Source: Bacteroides sp.
GTDB taxonomy: Bacteria > Bacteroidota > Bacteroidia > Bacteroidales > Bacteroidaceae
NCBI GenBank assembly: GCA_021204375.1
Contig: JAJPZL010000243.1
Location: 1-13,085 of the forward strand
Length of the DNA stretch: 13,085 nt
Direction of reading: 5' to 3'
Shown: positions 1 to 8,019 of the stretch, piece by piece
How positions within the stretch are numbered: the first letter of the stretch is position 1
Layout of the letters: every line of letters starts with the position of its first letter
Notes under the pieces: generated by a model
The model's database searches: none
Told to the model about the DNA's origin: nothing
Seen by the model: the letters and a program-made list of their open reading frames with translations, nothing else
Program-made: the position numbers and the translations under genes

Positions 1-1098
1 GCTCTGGTACAGGTGGAAGCGTATCTAAATCGGAAGAAGAAATATTTTTCTACCAGATTGTACCTTTTTCCCGAGCAATGGGATAGTAAGAAACAGGCAG
101 TAAGGAATCATCCAAATCAGGATGCTTTGAACCGGATGTTACGTGAATATATTACCGAACTCGAAAAGAAAGAGCTCTATTTGTGGCAACAGGGTAAACA
201 GGTTACTCTCGAACTGTTGAAACTCTCTCTTGAAAAAACCACCACAACCTCTTTCCTGCTTTTTTATGAAAAAGAGATAACCGGGTCTTCTTTGAAAGAG
301 AGTACCAAAACCAATCATCTTTCCACACTTAAGCTACTCCGGGAGTTTAAAAGTGATATCTCTTTTTCGGAGATCACTTTTGAATTGATCGCTGCTTTTG
401 ATACCTTTCTGCATGTAAAATGGTATCATACCAATACCATTGTCAAACACATGAAGCAACTTAAGCGGCATGTAAATATTGCTATTAATAAAGATCTGAT
501 AGATGTTCAGCAATATGCGTTCCGTAAATATAAGATAAAAACAAAAGAGAGTTCTCATACTCATCTTACTTCTTTGGAGCTGCAACAACTGGAAGAGTTG
601 GAGTTAGGAAAAAGAGATGCTTCTCTGCAGGGAACTCTGGATGCTTTTCTCTTTTGTTGTTATACCGGGTCGCGCTATTCGGACTTTACCAACCTTACCT
701 CCTCCAACATTATATCTTTTCATAAAGAGATCTGGCTTGTTTACAAAACCATTAAAACGGGGATTGAGATCCGTCTTCCTCTTTATTTGTTGTTTAATGG
801 AAAATGCCTGAAGATTATAGAAAAGTATAAGTTCAATCTGCAGGAGCTGTTCCGGATCAAAGAGAATTCCCATGTAAATAAAGAATTAGTAAGGATCGCC
901 AGGTTAGCAAAGATCCATAAGCGTATCTCTTTCCACACCGCCCGTCATACCAATGCGACTTTGTTGTTGTATAAGGGAGCCAATATTACTACCGTTCAAA
1001 AGTTGCTGGGTCATAAAAGTGTAAAAACAACCCAGATATATAGTAATATAATGGATATGACGATTGTCCGTGACCTGGAAAAGTGTAATAAGAAATAA
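1..1098 (+). CDS. Tyrosine recombinase (phage integrase family), 5' end outside the window
   Basis: Site-specific DNA recombinase that cuts and rejoins DNA through a tyrosine-3'-phosphate link. The frame is open to the first base of the window, and the first residues (VEAYLNRKKKYFSTRLYLFP) look like the middle of the N-terminal arm-binding domain of Bacteroidota integrases. A GTG at 13 is therefore probably not the true start; I estimate about 20 residues are missing. Counting from that GTG: arm-binding domain about 1-60, SAM-like core-binding domain about 78-175, catalytic domain about 185-355. All catalytic positions are visible: R221 (in TGSRYSD), K245 or K248 in the beta-hairpin, H308 and R311 (HTAR), H334 (LLGHKS) and Y343 (QIYSNI). 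The enzyme thus looks intact where visible. It resembles integrases of conjugative or mobilisable elements, but no partner mobility gene is in the window. The gene looks AT-richer than its neighbours by eye. Confidence 0.9.
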   Translation, partial: ALVQVEAYLNRKKKYFSTRLYLFPEQWDSKKQAVRNHPNQDALNRMLREYITELEKKELYLWQQGKQVTLELLKLSLEKTTTTSFLLFYEKEITGSSLKESTKTNHLSTLKLLREFKSDISFSEITFELIAAFDTFLHVKWYHTNTIVKHMKQLKRHVNIAINKDLIDVQQYAFRKYKIKTKESSHTHLTSLELQQLEELELGKRDASLQGTLDAFLFCCYTGSRYSDFTNLTSSNIISFHKEIWLVYKTIKTGIEIRLPLYLLFNGKCLKIIEKYKFNLQELFRIKENSHVNKELVRIARLAKIHKRISFHTARHTNATLLLYKGANITTVQKLLGHKSVKTTQIYSNIMDMTIVRDLEKCNKK

Positions 1099-1111
1099 AT
1101 ACAGGATAAAA

Positions 1112-1162
1112 ATTCCGGAAAATAGCGAATAAAGATCGTTCCCTGACCCTGTTTTCCGGAAT
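1112..1162 (-). terminator. Inverted repeat between convergent genes, possible terminator
   Basis: ATTCCGGAAAA at 1112-1122 and TTTTCCGGAAT at 1152-1162 are perfect 11-base inverted arms around a 29-base loop. The structure lies between the integrase stop and the stop of the leftward thioredoxin fragment. Read leftward, the hairpin runs straight into a T-run (about 1108-1113 in + coordinates), as expected for a rho-independent terminator of the leftward transcript. Read rightward there is no T-run. The long loop makes the call uncertain. TTCCGGAA is also a self-palindromic word that is common across the window, which raises the odds of a chance pairing. Confidence 0.4.
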
Positions 1163-1173
1163 CTGCAAAATGC

Positions 1174-1617
1174 TTAGTTAAGCGCTTTCATTAACTCTTC
1201 TTTCATTTTTGTTACTCCCGGAAAGCCGACAGAAGTAAATATAACATTTGCTTCACCATCCAGAACAATGTAAGTCGGTACTCCCAGTGAATTAAAGCTG
1301 TTCCTTACATATTCCCACTGTTCGTCAGTAAGACGGTAGTGTTCTCCATCAATATCTTCAATCATTTCACTCCATCTTCCGAGGGGTGAATTCTCTCCTG
1401 CCAGGTAGATATATACAATATCCTTACCGGCCAGTTCATCCTTCATCGGTTTCATCTCTCTGTTAGCCATGATACAGGGTCCACACCAGGTTGCCCATAT
1501 ATCCACTAATATGGTTTTGCCCCGGAACTTTGAAACAATAGAGGCAAAAATATCTTCTTTGGTGATCTCTCCTGAATGATCTACATTAAAACCGGAGCTC
1601 TTTTTAATAGATTCCAT
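1174..1617 (-). CDS. TlpA-like thioredoxin domain, C-terminal part of a split lipoprotein gene
   Basis: A thioredoxin-fold domain of the TlpA/ResA type, 147 residues from the only visible ATG (1615-1617). WATWCGPC puts the redox pair at C45 and C48, and the cis-proline loop is LGVPTY with P114. It lacks a signal peptide, which is abnormal for this family, whose members act outside the cytoplasm. It overlaps the 3' end of the upstream lipoprotein frame by 37 nt in the -1 frame. Adding one A to the A5 run (T5 at 1601-1605 on +) joins the two as ...NLLKKSSGFN..., a natural linker into the thioredoxin domain, and gives one protein of about 630 residues. I read this as the displaced C-terminus of a single gene. 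It may be a recent mutation, a phase-variable tract or a homopolymer sequencing error. Independent translation from the ATG by coupling is possible, but would leave the domain in the cytoplasm. Confidence 0.85.
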   Translation of the reverse strand: MESIKKSSGFNVDHSGEITKEDIFASIVSKFRGKTILVDIWATWCGPCIMANREMKPMKDELAGKDIVYIYLAGENSPLGRWSEMIEDIDGEHYRLTDEQWEYVRNSFNSLGVPTYIVLDGEANVIFTSVGFPGVTKMKEELMKALN

Positions 1618-3065
1618 AGTCTCTCTATATGGGTCTGCTTGTCCCGGATAACCGATTGATAAAAAGGAGAGAAAGCCTCCAATTCTTCCTGGGATATCAT
1701 CTGGAATCTATCCATACATTCAACTACAACGGATAATCTACTCAGGTCAATGAGCTCATTAGCAGAATTTTCCTGCAATAGTTGTTTAAATTCTTCCTGA
1801 AAAGGGCCCTTGGCTGTATAAGCCAGGAATTCATTCAGGTTCTCTGTATATAGAATATCGTTTGTAAAGAGTACCGGATAATTATTCAATACCTGTAGAT
1901 AGTTTTCCGGATAACTATATGAATGGTGCTCATAATAGTTGCGGGCCTCTTCTCCTGAAAGTTCATGTCCGGATATATAAGCCCTGTTCAGGAGTGAGCG
2001 GATATTAAATATGGCATTGGAGAGTTCCAGAGATACCTGAGCTTTTAAAACTCTTTTCAGGCCCCTGCTGGCTTCCATTTCGTCGATTGCATGGAAAACC
2101 TTTTCATAGGTTGCTATCAGATAATCGCAGGCTTCTTCCATATTTTTTCCATATAGATCCTCCATCATCCGGTCTGTATCTATATAGCTCCCGGAAGAGA
2201 AGCCAGAAGTGTTTAGCTCCTGGTTCAGGGAAGCGAGGTAACCATCGAAATAAACAGCTTCATAAGTAGAAGGATCGTTTTTGTGAAGCCTGGATTGGCT
2301 ACGCACAATTTCGCATGGAACAATAGCCACTGAGGTAGTCTCTCTCGGTACAATATAAAATTGTATGCTCTTTTGCATGACATAGGCTCTGACATGCATC
2401 GGAGAGAATCCCGGTACTTCCAGCCTGAAGTTACCTTTTTCGTCTATCTCCGGTTTATACTCTTCTGGATAATCTTCTACCGGATTATTGACCCAAATAG
2501 AAATTTCTGATGCCATCTCCGGTATATATTCTATGATCCTTCCGGTTATAATGGCAGTTCCATGCTGTAAAAGAGATTCCGGAAGATCACTCTCTTTGTT
2601 GATTTTATGAGTTTTTGCTTCTTTGGGTAAGGTAAGTGCCGGAAGCTTTCCTGTAAGGTTAATGCCCCATATTTCAAAGGCTCCCTCTATGTGATCTCCT
2701 TCTGTAAAACTGACCGAAGTAACAGGGGCCGGTACAGGTTCAAAAAACAGTTTAAATTCTGTTTCCCCGGACTCAGGCATATAAAAATGTTCTCCCGGTT
2801 CAATCCCGTCAGCAGAACGTAAAGGATATCTTTTACCGGTATTGTCTTCCAGATAACTCTCTTTGGCGATGGCTATCCAGTTATGGGGACGGTAAAATGC
2901 CTGTATATAAAGTATAGTCGCACTATCGGTACGTTCAATCTTAGCTAGCTCAAGACTGCGACTGCTCCAGCCAATAAACGGGGGATTCTCTACAATAGGT
3001 GGAGTTTTGGTTGTACATGCCATTAAACAGACAAGCAACAAAATGGCTGAGCAGATGTTTTTCAT
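1581..3065 (-). CDS. TlpA-family lipoprotein, N-terminal part, frameshifted before its thioredoxin domain
   Basis: N-terminal 494 residues of a Bacteroidota thiol-disulfide lipoprotein. Residues 1-17 form a lipoprotein signal peptide with lipobox LMAC, so cleavage and lipidation should occur at C17. The residues after it (TTKTPP) are not acidic, so there is no obvious surface-export tag and I infer a periplasm-facing anchor. Next come a beta-rich domain (about 25-138), a second beta domain resembling the DUF4369-like part of TlpA lipoproteins (about 150-255), and a helical region (about 265-488). In relatives the thioredoxin domain follows immediately; here the frame ends with a short out-of-family tail (RAPVLM) at 489-494. 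The lost domain lies in the next frame at 1174-1617. The ATG at 3063-3065 fits the signal peptide. The gene has its own likely promoter at 3111-3118 and follows trkH by 105 nt. Substrate unknown. Confidence 0.85.
   Translation of the reverse strand: MKNICSAILLLVCLMACTTKTPPIVENPPFIGWSSRSLELAKIERTDSATILYIQAFYRPHNWIAIAKESYLEDNTGKRYPLRSADGIEPGEHFYMPESGETEFKLFFEPVPAPVTSVSFTEGDHIEGAFEIWGINLTGKLPALTLPKEAKTHKINKESDLPESLLQHGTAIITGRIIEYIPEMASEISIWVNNPVEDYPEEYKPEIDEKGNFRLEVPGFSPMHVRAYVMQKSIQFYIVPRETTSVAIVPCEIVRSQSRLHKNDPSTYEAVYFDGYLASLNQELNTSGFSSGSYIDTDRMMEDLYGKNMEEACDYLIATYEKVFHAIDEMEASRGLKRVLKAQVSLELSNAIFNIRSLLNRAYISGHELSGEEARNYYEHHSYSYPENYLQVLNNYPVLFTNDILYTENLNEFLAYTAKGPFQEEFKQLLQENSANELIDLSRLSVVVECMDRFQMISQEELEAFSPFYQSVIRDKQTHIERLWNLLKRAPVLM
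1601..1605 (-). other. Probable frameshift site: A5 run splitting the TlpA lipoprotein gene
   Basis: On the coding strand the upstream frame reads cta tta aaa aga gct, and the thioredoxin frame reads att aaa aag agc. A sixth A would give cta tta aaa aag agc, which keeps both domain sequences intact (L-L-K-K-S-S-G-F). So one missing A in a homopolymer explains the split at single-base resolution. The tract is not a classical X-XXY-YYZ -1 slippery heptamer, because the P-site codon TTA would re-pair poorly on ATT, so programmed frameshifting is less likely than mutation or sequencing error. Confidence 0.75.
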
Positions 3066-3110
3066 ACTTTCTTTATTTAAAGTTTACCATAGAATATGCA
3101 GTTACCGGAA

Positions 3111-3118
3111 CAAATGTA
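3111..3118 (-). promoter_or_regulatory. Likely -7 promoter element of the TlpA lipoprotein gene
   Basis: Read leftward the bases are TACATTTG, a full match to the Bacteroidota -7 consensus TAnnTTTG. It lies 45 nt before the lipoprotein ATG. I see no clear TTTG-type -33 box at the usual distance. The box overlaps an inverted repeat, ACAAAT (3110-3115) and ATTTGT (3122-3127) with a 6-base spacer, which could be an operator or a chance feature of the box itself. The rest of the 105-nt gap after trkH is AT-rich, and no terminator is apparent. Confidence 0.5.
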
Positions 3119-3170
3119 CGAATTTGTCGTAATAGTGGATTTAACTGTGAATTAATAATTGTCAATGGCA

Positions 3171-4622
3171 TTAATTCTTTCTCCAGAACCCCGGAGAGAA
3201 GAGAAGGAGGATCGTAAAAAGTTCCAGGCGGCCAATGATCATCAGGAGAGAAGATAACCATTTAGCGAGTTCCGGAAGGCTGTTCCACGAATATTCCGGC
3301 CCGAATAGTCCCAGCGCAATTCCCGTGTTACCGATGCTGGAGATCACTACCCCGAATGCCTCCATAAAGCCCATCCCGAATGCCATCATCAGGAGCCATC
3401 CCAGGATCAATATACAGGTATAGATAAAGGAAAAGGCCAGCACAGTAGATTTAGTACGGTCCGGCAGCACCTGGTCATTCACTCTTACCGGCAATACAGC
3501 ATTGGGGTGAATAATGCGCTTAAATTCATTCCGGGCAATTTTTGTGAGTATCAACAACCGGATACATTTCATACCACCACTAGTACTTCCTACACAGGCA
3601 CCTGAGATCATAATAATAGATATTAACCCCCAGGTAACCGAAGGCCATGTCATATAATCTGCTGTAGAATAGCCAGTAGAGGTATGCAAGGATACCACCT
3701 GGAAAATAGCTCTCCGGAATGATCTTTCCAGTTCCAGATTACTGGAAACATAGAGTATCAAAGTAATAAGAAGGGTAAAACAAAACACTGAAGCAAGATA
3801 CCAGCGTAATTCTGCATTTTTCATTATTTTTTTAAACCTTCCTTTCAGTAAGAAGAACAGCAAAGTAAAGTTTACCCCTGAAAGCGCCATAAAGAAGGTA
3901 ATAACATATTCTATACAGGGAGAGTTATAATAGGCTATACTGGCCTGTTTGGTAGAATATCCACCGGTTGCATTGGTGGTCAGTGAATGGCAGATACTAT
4001 CAAATAGATTCATTCCTCCCAGATGCAGCAGAAAAGCTACCAGAATGGTAAGCGTCAGGTAAATAGCCCAGAGCCATTTGGCGGTGATCTCGATACGCGG
4101 ATGCACCTTATCCCGACCCGGAGTCGATGACTCGGCTGCAAATAACTGGATACCGCTGGTACCGAAGATCGGAAGTACCGCAATTGTAAAAAAGATAATT
4201 CCCAGTCCTCCGATCCATTGGGTCATGCTCCGCCAGAAAAGAAGCCCGTGGGGAAGTGACTCGATATCGTCCAGAATGGTCGCTCCCGTAGTTGTAAAAC
4301 CCGATATGGTTTCAAAAAAGGCATTGGTGATACTGGGAATATATCCGCTGAAGTAGAAGGGAAGCATACCGAACAAGGTAAAGATAATCCAGACTGAAGT
4401 AACAATGATATATCCGTCTCTCCGTTGAATCGTTCGTTCTGCCCCTTTTCCCAGATAGGCAAAGATCCCACCGGCAATAGCGGTTAAGAGAGTAGTAATA
4501 ATAAAATCGTTCAGGTCATCCTCCCGGAAATGATAAGAGATCACTGTACAAAGCAGCAACATCGCTGTTTCGATAAAAAGGAGAAATCCCACTACCCGGT
4601 ATATCATTTTCCAGTTCAGCAT
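3171..4622 (-). CDS. trkH: TrkH-family potassium uptake channel subunit
   Basis: Inner-membrane K+ translocating subunit that works with the cytosolic RCK protein TrkA encoded just upstream. The 483-residue length is typical of TrkH. Four pore-loop repeats are visible, each with its selectivity-filter glycine: TTTGAT (110-115), NATGGYST (217-224), STGYST (315-320) and GNTGIA (431-436). The intramembrane-loop region around CVGSTSGGMKCIR (343-355) and the C-terminal GRLELFT segment (464-470) also match the family. The start at 4620-4622 puts the first membrane helix at about residues 6-30, as in relatives, and lies 14 nt after the trkA stop, so the two are co-transcribed. No frame damage is seen. 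A KtrB-type assignment is less likely, given the double-RCK partner and the length. Confidence 0.95.
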   Translation of the reverse strand: MLNWKMIYRVVGFLLFIETAMLLLCTVISYHFREDDLNDFIITTLLTAIAGGIFAYLGKGAERTIQRRDGYIIVTSVWIIFTLFGMLPFYFSGYIPSITNAFFETISGFTTTGATILDDIESLPHGLLFWRSMTQWIGGLGIIFFTIAVLPIFGTSGIQLFAAESSTPGRDKVHPRIEITAKWLWAIYLTLTILVAFLLHLGGMNLFDSICHSLTTNATGGYSTKQASIAYYNSPCIEYVITFFMALSGVNFTLLFFLLKGRFKKIMKNAELRWYLASVFCFTLLITLILYVSSNLELERSFRRAIFQVVSLHTSTGYSTADYMTWPSVTWGLISIIMISGACVGSTSGGMKCIRLLILTKIARNEFKRIIHPNAVLPVRVNDQVLPDRTKSTVLAFSFIYTCILILGWLLMMAFGMGFMEAFGVVISSIGNTGIALGLFGPEYSWNSLPELAKWLSSLLMIIGRLELFTILLLFSPGFWRKN

Positions 4623-4636
4623 CGCTGTTTGCTAAC

Positions 4637-5977
4637 TTAATTAAAGAATCTCTCTATCTTTTTGATCATCATATTCAGGCAGAATACTACCACATGGTCG
4701 CCCGCCTCTATCTGTGTATTTCCGGTTACCAGCATTCCTTCTCCGTTCCGTATCAATCCTCCGATCGTAGTTCCCACCGGTAGACCCAGGTCTTTTACCG
4801 GGTTCTTCGTTATTTTAGATCTCTCTTTTACGGTAAATTCCGCTACTTCTGCATTGGCGAAGGTAAGGCTCTTTACATTGGATACATCCGCATCCAGTAA
4901 CATCTGGTGGATATGGCTGGCAGCAATGAACTTTTTATTGATAACCGTGCCGATATCCAGGCTTTCAGCCATTCCGATGTAATCTATATTCTCTACTTCG
5001 GCTACCGTTTTTTCCACTCCCATTCTTTTAGCTGCCAGGGAGGCCAGGATGTTGGTTTCAGAACTATCCGTCAGGGCTACAAAGGCGTCGGTACTTCTTA
5101 AACCCTCTTCCAGTAGCAGGTCTATATCCCTGCCGTCTCCGTTAATGATCATTATCCGGTTGTCCACAATCTCTGTAAGACGATTACAGCGCTCCAGGTC
5201 TTTCTCTATGATCTTTACCTGCATATAATCCGGCACATATTCTACTGTCCGGGATGCAATGCGTCCTCCCCCCATGATCATTACATTCCGGACATTCGGA
5301 TAGTGTTCTTTGCCCGATATTTTGCGTATATGCGGAATGTATTTTTTCTTGGTGGTAAAATAAACAATATCATTGTTCCGAATAGCATCGCTTCCCCGGG
5401 GAATAATGGTCTCATTTTCCCGTGTGATCGCTACTACATGATAAGGAAGGTTCTGTAAACCCAGTTCGTACAGCGGAATATTCAGTATCTTGGCATTGAC
5501 TCTCATCTTTACTCCGATCAGTATAAGCTCTCCTCCATAAAATTCCCACCATTGTCGTATCCAGCTCATTTTCATGGAGGCTACGATCTCTTTCGCTGCC
5601 AGCATCTCCGGATAAATAAAGGAATTTATTCCGAGGTCCTGAAAAATTTCCTGGTTTTTGGGAAGCAGATATTCAAAGTTATCAATACGGGCCACTGTCT
5701 TTTTAGCCCCCAATCGTGCTGCCAGCAGAGCAGCATTTATATTCCGGCTCTCGTAAGGAGTTACTGCAATGAAGAGATCGGCTTCGTTCACCGAAGCATC
5801 ATTTAATCCGCGGATAGAGGTTGGAGAGGCGTTCACCGTCATTAAGTCAAAATTATTGTCGAGCGAACTCAGGTTCTCCTCTGCTTCATCTATCAGGACA
5901 ATATCCATCCGTTCCCGCGAAAGCAGTTTCGCAAGGTGTGTTCCTACCTCTCCGGTCCCGGCAATTACTATTCTCAT
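4637..5977 (-). CDS. trkA: TrkA, RCK regulatory subunit of the Trk K+ system
   Basis: Cytosolic peripheral protein that binds nucleotide and gates TrkH. The 446 residues have the usual tandem arrangement. RCK-N domain 1 (about 1-125) has the Rossmann motif GTGEVG at 7-12, with an acidic strand end at D30. TrkA-C domain 1 spans about 140-222. RCK-N domain 2 (about 230-350) has GGGRIA at 236-241. TrkA-C domain 2 spans about 365-446. The duplicated form is the TrkA type, not the single-RCK KtrA type. In the first repeat the motif keeps all three glycines; the second has A in the last place. It starts 10 nt after the dxs stop and ends 14 nt before trkH, so it sits in the middle of a compact leftward operon. 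No Shine-Dalgarno is visible before the ATG, which is common in Bacteroidota. Confidence 0.95.
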   Translation of the reverse strand: MRIVIAGTGEVGTHLAKLLSRERMDIVLIDEAEENLSSLDNNFDLMTVNASPTSIRGLNDASVNEADLFIAVTPYESRNINAALLAARLGAKKTVARIDNFEYLLPKNQEIFQDLGINSFIYPEMLAAKEIVASMKMSWIRQWWEFYGGELILIGVKMRVNAKILNIPLYELGLQNLPYHVVAITRENETIIPRGSDAIRNNDIVYFTTKKKYIPHIRKISGKEHYPNVRNVMIMGGGRIASRTVEYVPDYMQVKIIEKDLERCNRLTEIVDNRIMIINGDGRDIDLLLEEGLRSTDAFVALTDSSETNILASLAAKRMGVEKTVAEVENIDYIGMAESLDIGTVINKKFIAASHIHQMLLDADVSNVKSLTFANAEVAEFTVKERSKITKNPVKDLGLPVGTTIGGLIRNGEGMLVTGNTQIEAGDHVVVFCLNMMIKKIERFFN

Positions 5978-5987
5978 ATAAGCGGTT

Positions 5988-7898
5988 TTAGTGTTTTATC
6001 TGCTCTTGTATCTGTCTGTATATCCCTTCCGTATCTATTCCGTAAATACTGTACAACTCTTTAATAGAACCGTGCTCAATGAATTTATCCGGAAGACCCA
6101 TACGGAAAAGCCAGGGAGAGTAGGAGTTGTCTGACATAAATTCCAGAACCGCACTTCCCATACCACCCTGCAGTATTCCATCCTCCAAAGTTATGACTTT
6201 TGTGAAATTCCGGCCAATTTCATGCAATAAATTCTCATCTAACGGTTTTACAAAGCGAAGATCGTAATGGGCGATCGTAATTTCCGGCTGCTCCTGTTCT
6301 ATCCGGTTAATAGCCTCTTCTGCCAGATGACCGATCGGCCCGATAGAGATCAGTGCCAGTTCTTTTCCTTCTTTTAGTTTACGTCCTGTACCGGGTTCTA
6401 TTCTTTCCGGAGTAGTTCTCCACTGAGCATTTATTCCTCTTCCCCGCGGGTAACGGATCACAAAAGGTCCCATATCAGGTAATTGTGCCGTATACATCAG
6501 GTTACGGAGCTCTTTTTCGTCCATCGGAGAAGCAATCGTTAGATTTGGAACAGGCCGTAGATAAGCCAGGTCAAAAACTCCGTGATGGGTCGGACCGTCT
6601 TCTCCTACCAGCCCTGCCCGGTCCAGACACAGTACCACATTGAGTTTCTGGATGGCCACATCGTGGATGATATTATCATACGCCCGTTGCATAAAAGAGG
6701 AATAAATGTTGCAAAAGGGGATCAATCCCTCTTTGGCCATACCTCCTGAGAAGGTTACTGCATGTCCTTCGGCAATACCTACATCAAAAGCCCTGTCCGG
6801 TAATTTTTCCATTAATATATTCATGGAGCATCCGGTAGGCATAGCCGGTGTTACTCCCACGATTTTATCATTTTTCAGAGCAAGTTCCAGCAATGTCTCT
6901 CCGAATACATCCTGGTAACGGGGAGGCATTCCTTCCGTATCGGATACCAGGCGTTCTCCTGTATCCGGATCGAATTTTCCGGGTGCGTGCCATACGGTAG
7001 CCTCTTTTTCAGCCGGCTCAAATCCCTTTCCTTTTATGGTGTGCAGGTGGAGGATCTTCGGCCCCTTCATATCTTTGATATCATTAAGCACCCGTACCAG
7101 TTTTATTACATCGTGCCCGTTTGTCGGACCAAAGTAACGGATGTTCATTCCCTCAAAAATATTCTGTTGCTGGGCTACCATCGATTTAAGACTGTTCCCG
7201 AAACGGATCAGGCTTTTCCGGCGGCTGTCATTCAGAACACCGATCCGGTGCAGGGCGCGGGAGGCCTTGAAACGCATCCGGTTGTACCGGTTCGAAGTAG
7301 TCAGGTTTACCAGATACTCTTTCATTCCACCTACACTGTGGTCGATAGACATATTGTTATCATTGAGAATGATCAGCAGGTTATTGGGAGTCGAAGAAAC
7401 ATTGTTCAATCCTTCGAAGGCAAGACCGCCACTCATCGAACCATCTCCGATCACAGCTATTACATGCCGGTTCGGTTCTTTGTTCTTCTGGGCCGCTACC
7501 GCCATGCCGAGAGCTACCGATATGGAGTTGGAAGCGTGTCCGCAGGTAAAGGTATCGTATTCACTTTCTTCCGGCGAAGGAAAAGGGCGGATCCCTCCCA
7601 GCTTCCGGTTGGTAGAGAACTCTTCGGCTCTTCCCGTCACTATTTTATGCCCGTATGCCTGATGTCCTACATCCCATACAATACGGTCATAGGGAGTTCT
7701 AAATACATAATGAAGAGCTGCGGTAAGCTCTACCACTCCCAGGCTGGCAGCAAAATGCCCCGGGTTGCAGGATACCTCATCTATGATTTTTTGCCGCAGC
7801 TCTTTACAGACTTCCGGAAGTTGGTCTATGTCCAGTTTACGCAGATCTTCCGGATATGAAATCCTGTTGAGCAGGGTATATATATGGTCTTTTTTCAT
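5988..7898 (-). CDS. dxs: 1-Deoxy-D-xylulose-5-phosphate synthase
   Basis: Thiamine-diphosphate enzyme that condenses pyruvate with glyceraldehyde 3-phosphate to form DXP and CO2, the first step of the MEP isoprenoid pathway; cytosolic. The chosen start gives 636 residues, the normal length. Landmarks: substrate and TPP histidine regions [10 protein letters not shown] (45-54) and VGHQAYGH (77-84); TPP/Mg motif GDGSMSGG (151-158) through NDNNMS (179-184); PTNGHD (258-263); catalytic glutamate E377 in IAEGHAV; aminopyrimidine pocket [14 protein letters not shown] (427-440); C-terminal transketolase domain about 500-636. I place the start at the ATG at 7896-7898 ([19 protein letters not shown]), which aligns with relatives. 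The frame stays open upstream to an ATG at 7976, but that extension is Lys/Asn-rich, has no family match I recognise and would cover the promoter. It is the first gene of the dxs-trkA-trkH operon. Confidence 0.95.
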   Translation of the reverse strand: MKKDHIYTLLNRISYPEDLRKLDIDQLPEVCKELRQKIIDEVSCNPGHFAASLGVVELTAALHYVFRTPYDRIVWDVGHQAYGHKIVTGRAEEFSTNRKLGGIRPFPSPEESEYDTFTCGHASNSISVALGMAVAAQKNKEPNRHVIAVIGDGSMSGGLAFEGLNNVSSTPNNLLIILNDNNMSIDHSVGGMKEYLVNLTTSNRYNRMRFKASRALHRIGVLNDSRRKSLIRFGNSLKSMVAQQQNIFEGMNIRYFGPTNGHDVIKLVRVLNDIKDMKGPKILHLHTIKGKGFEPAEKEATVWHAPGKFDPDTGERLVSDTEGMPPRYQDVFGETLLELALKNDKIVGVTPAMPTGCSMNILMEKLPDRAFDVGIAEGHAVTFSGGMAKEGLIPFCNIYSSFMQRAYDNIIHDVAIQKLNVVLCLDRAGLVGEDGPTHHGVFDLAYLRPVPNLTIASPMDEKELRNLMYTAQLPDMGPFVIRYPRGRGINAQWRTTPERIEPGTGRKLKEGKELALISIGPIGHLAEEAINRIEQEQPEITIAHYDLRFVKPLDENLLHEIGRNFTKVITLEDGILQGGMGSAVLEFMSDNSYSPWLFRMGLPDKFIEHGSIKELYSIYGIDTEGIYRQIQEQIKH

Positions 7899-7918
7899 TA
7901 TTCGGACAAAATTTGTGG

Positions 7919-7926
7919 CAAAATTA
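7919..7926 (-). promoter_or_regulatory. Likely -7 promoter element of the dxs-trkA-trkH operon
   Basis: Read leftward the bases are TAATTTTG, matching TAnnTTTG. It lies 20 nt before the dxs ATG at 7898, leaving a very short leader. The -33 region is AT-rich without a clean TTTG. A small palindrome, ACAAA-A-TTTGT (7906-7916 on +), sits between the box and the ATG. The 121-nt gap (7899-8019) also has to hold the promoter of the divergent GSCFA gene. On the + strand TTTG words occur at 7967-7970 and 7976-7979, but I could not find a convincing -7 box for that direction. Confidence 0.45.
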
Positions 7927-8019
7927 GTATAAATAAGTCGATACGGATTGTTTTTACTTCGTTTTTTTTGTTTCATTTGTACTCATACTAAATAACCTGT
8001 ATAACTATTATCGTAAGTC

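Noticed and set aside
1595..1610. Programmed -1 ribosomal frameshifting to make the full TlpA lipoprotein
   Set aside because: The site (a tta aaa) is not a good X-XXY-YYZ heptamer, and I see no strong downstream hairpin. A missing base is the simpler explanation.
6987..7859. A long open frame (290 codons) on the + strand
   Set aside because: It lies wholly antisense to dxs, which has an unmistakable family match. Its translation shows no recognisable domain and has an irregular composition.
7899..7976. N-terminal extension of dxs to an upstream ATG
   Set aside because: The extra 26 residues are not part of the family, and this DNA carries the likely -7 box (7919-7926). The ATG at 7898 matches relatives.
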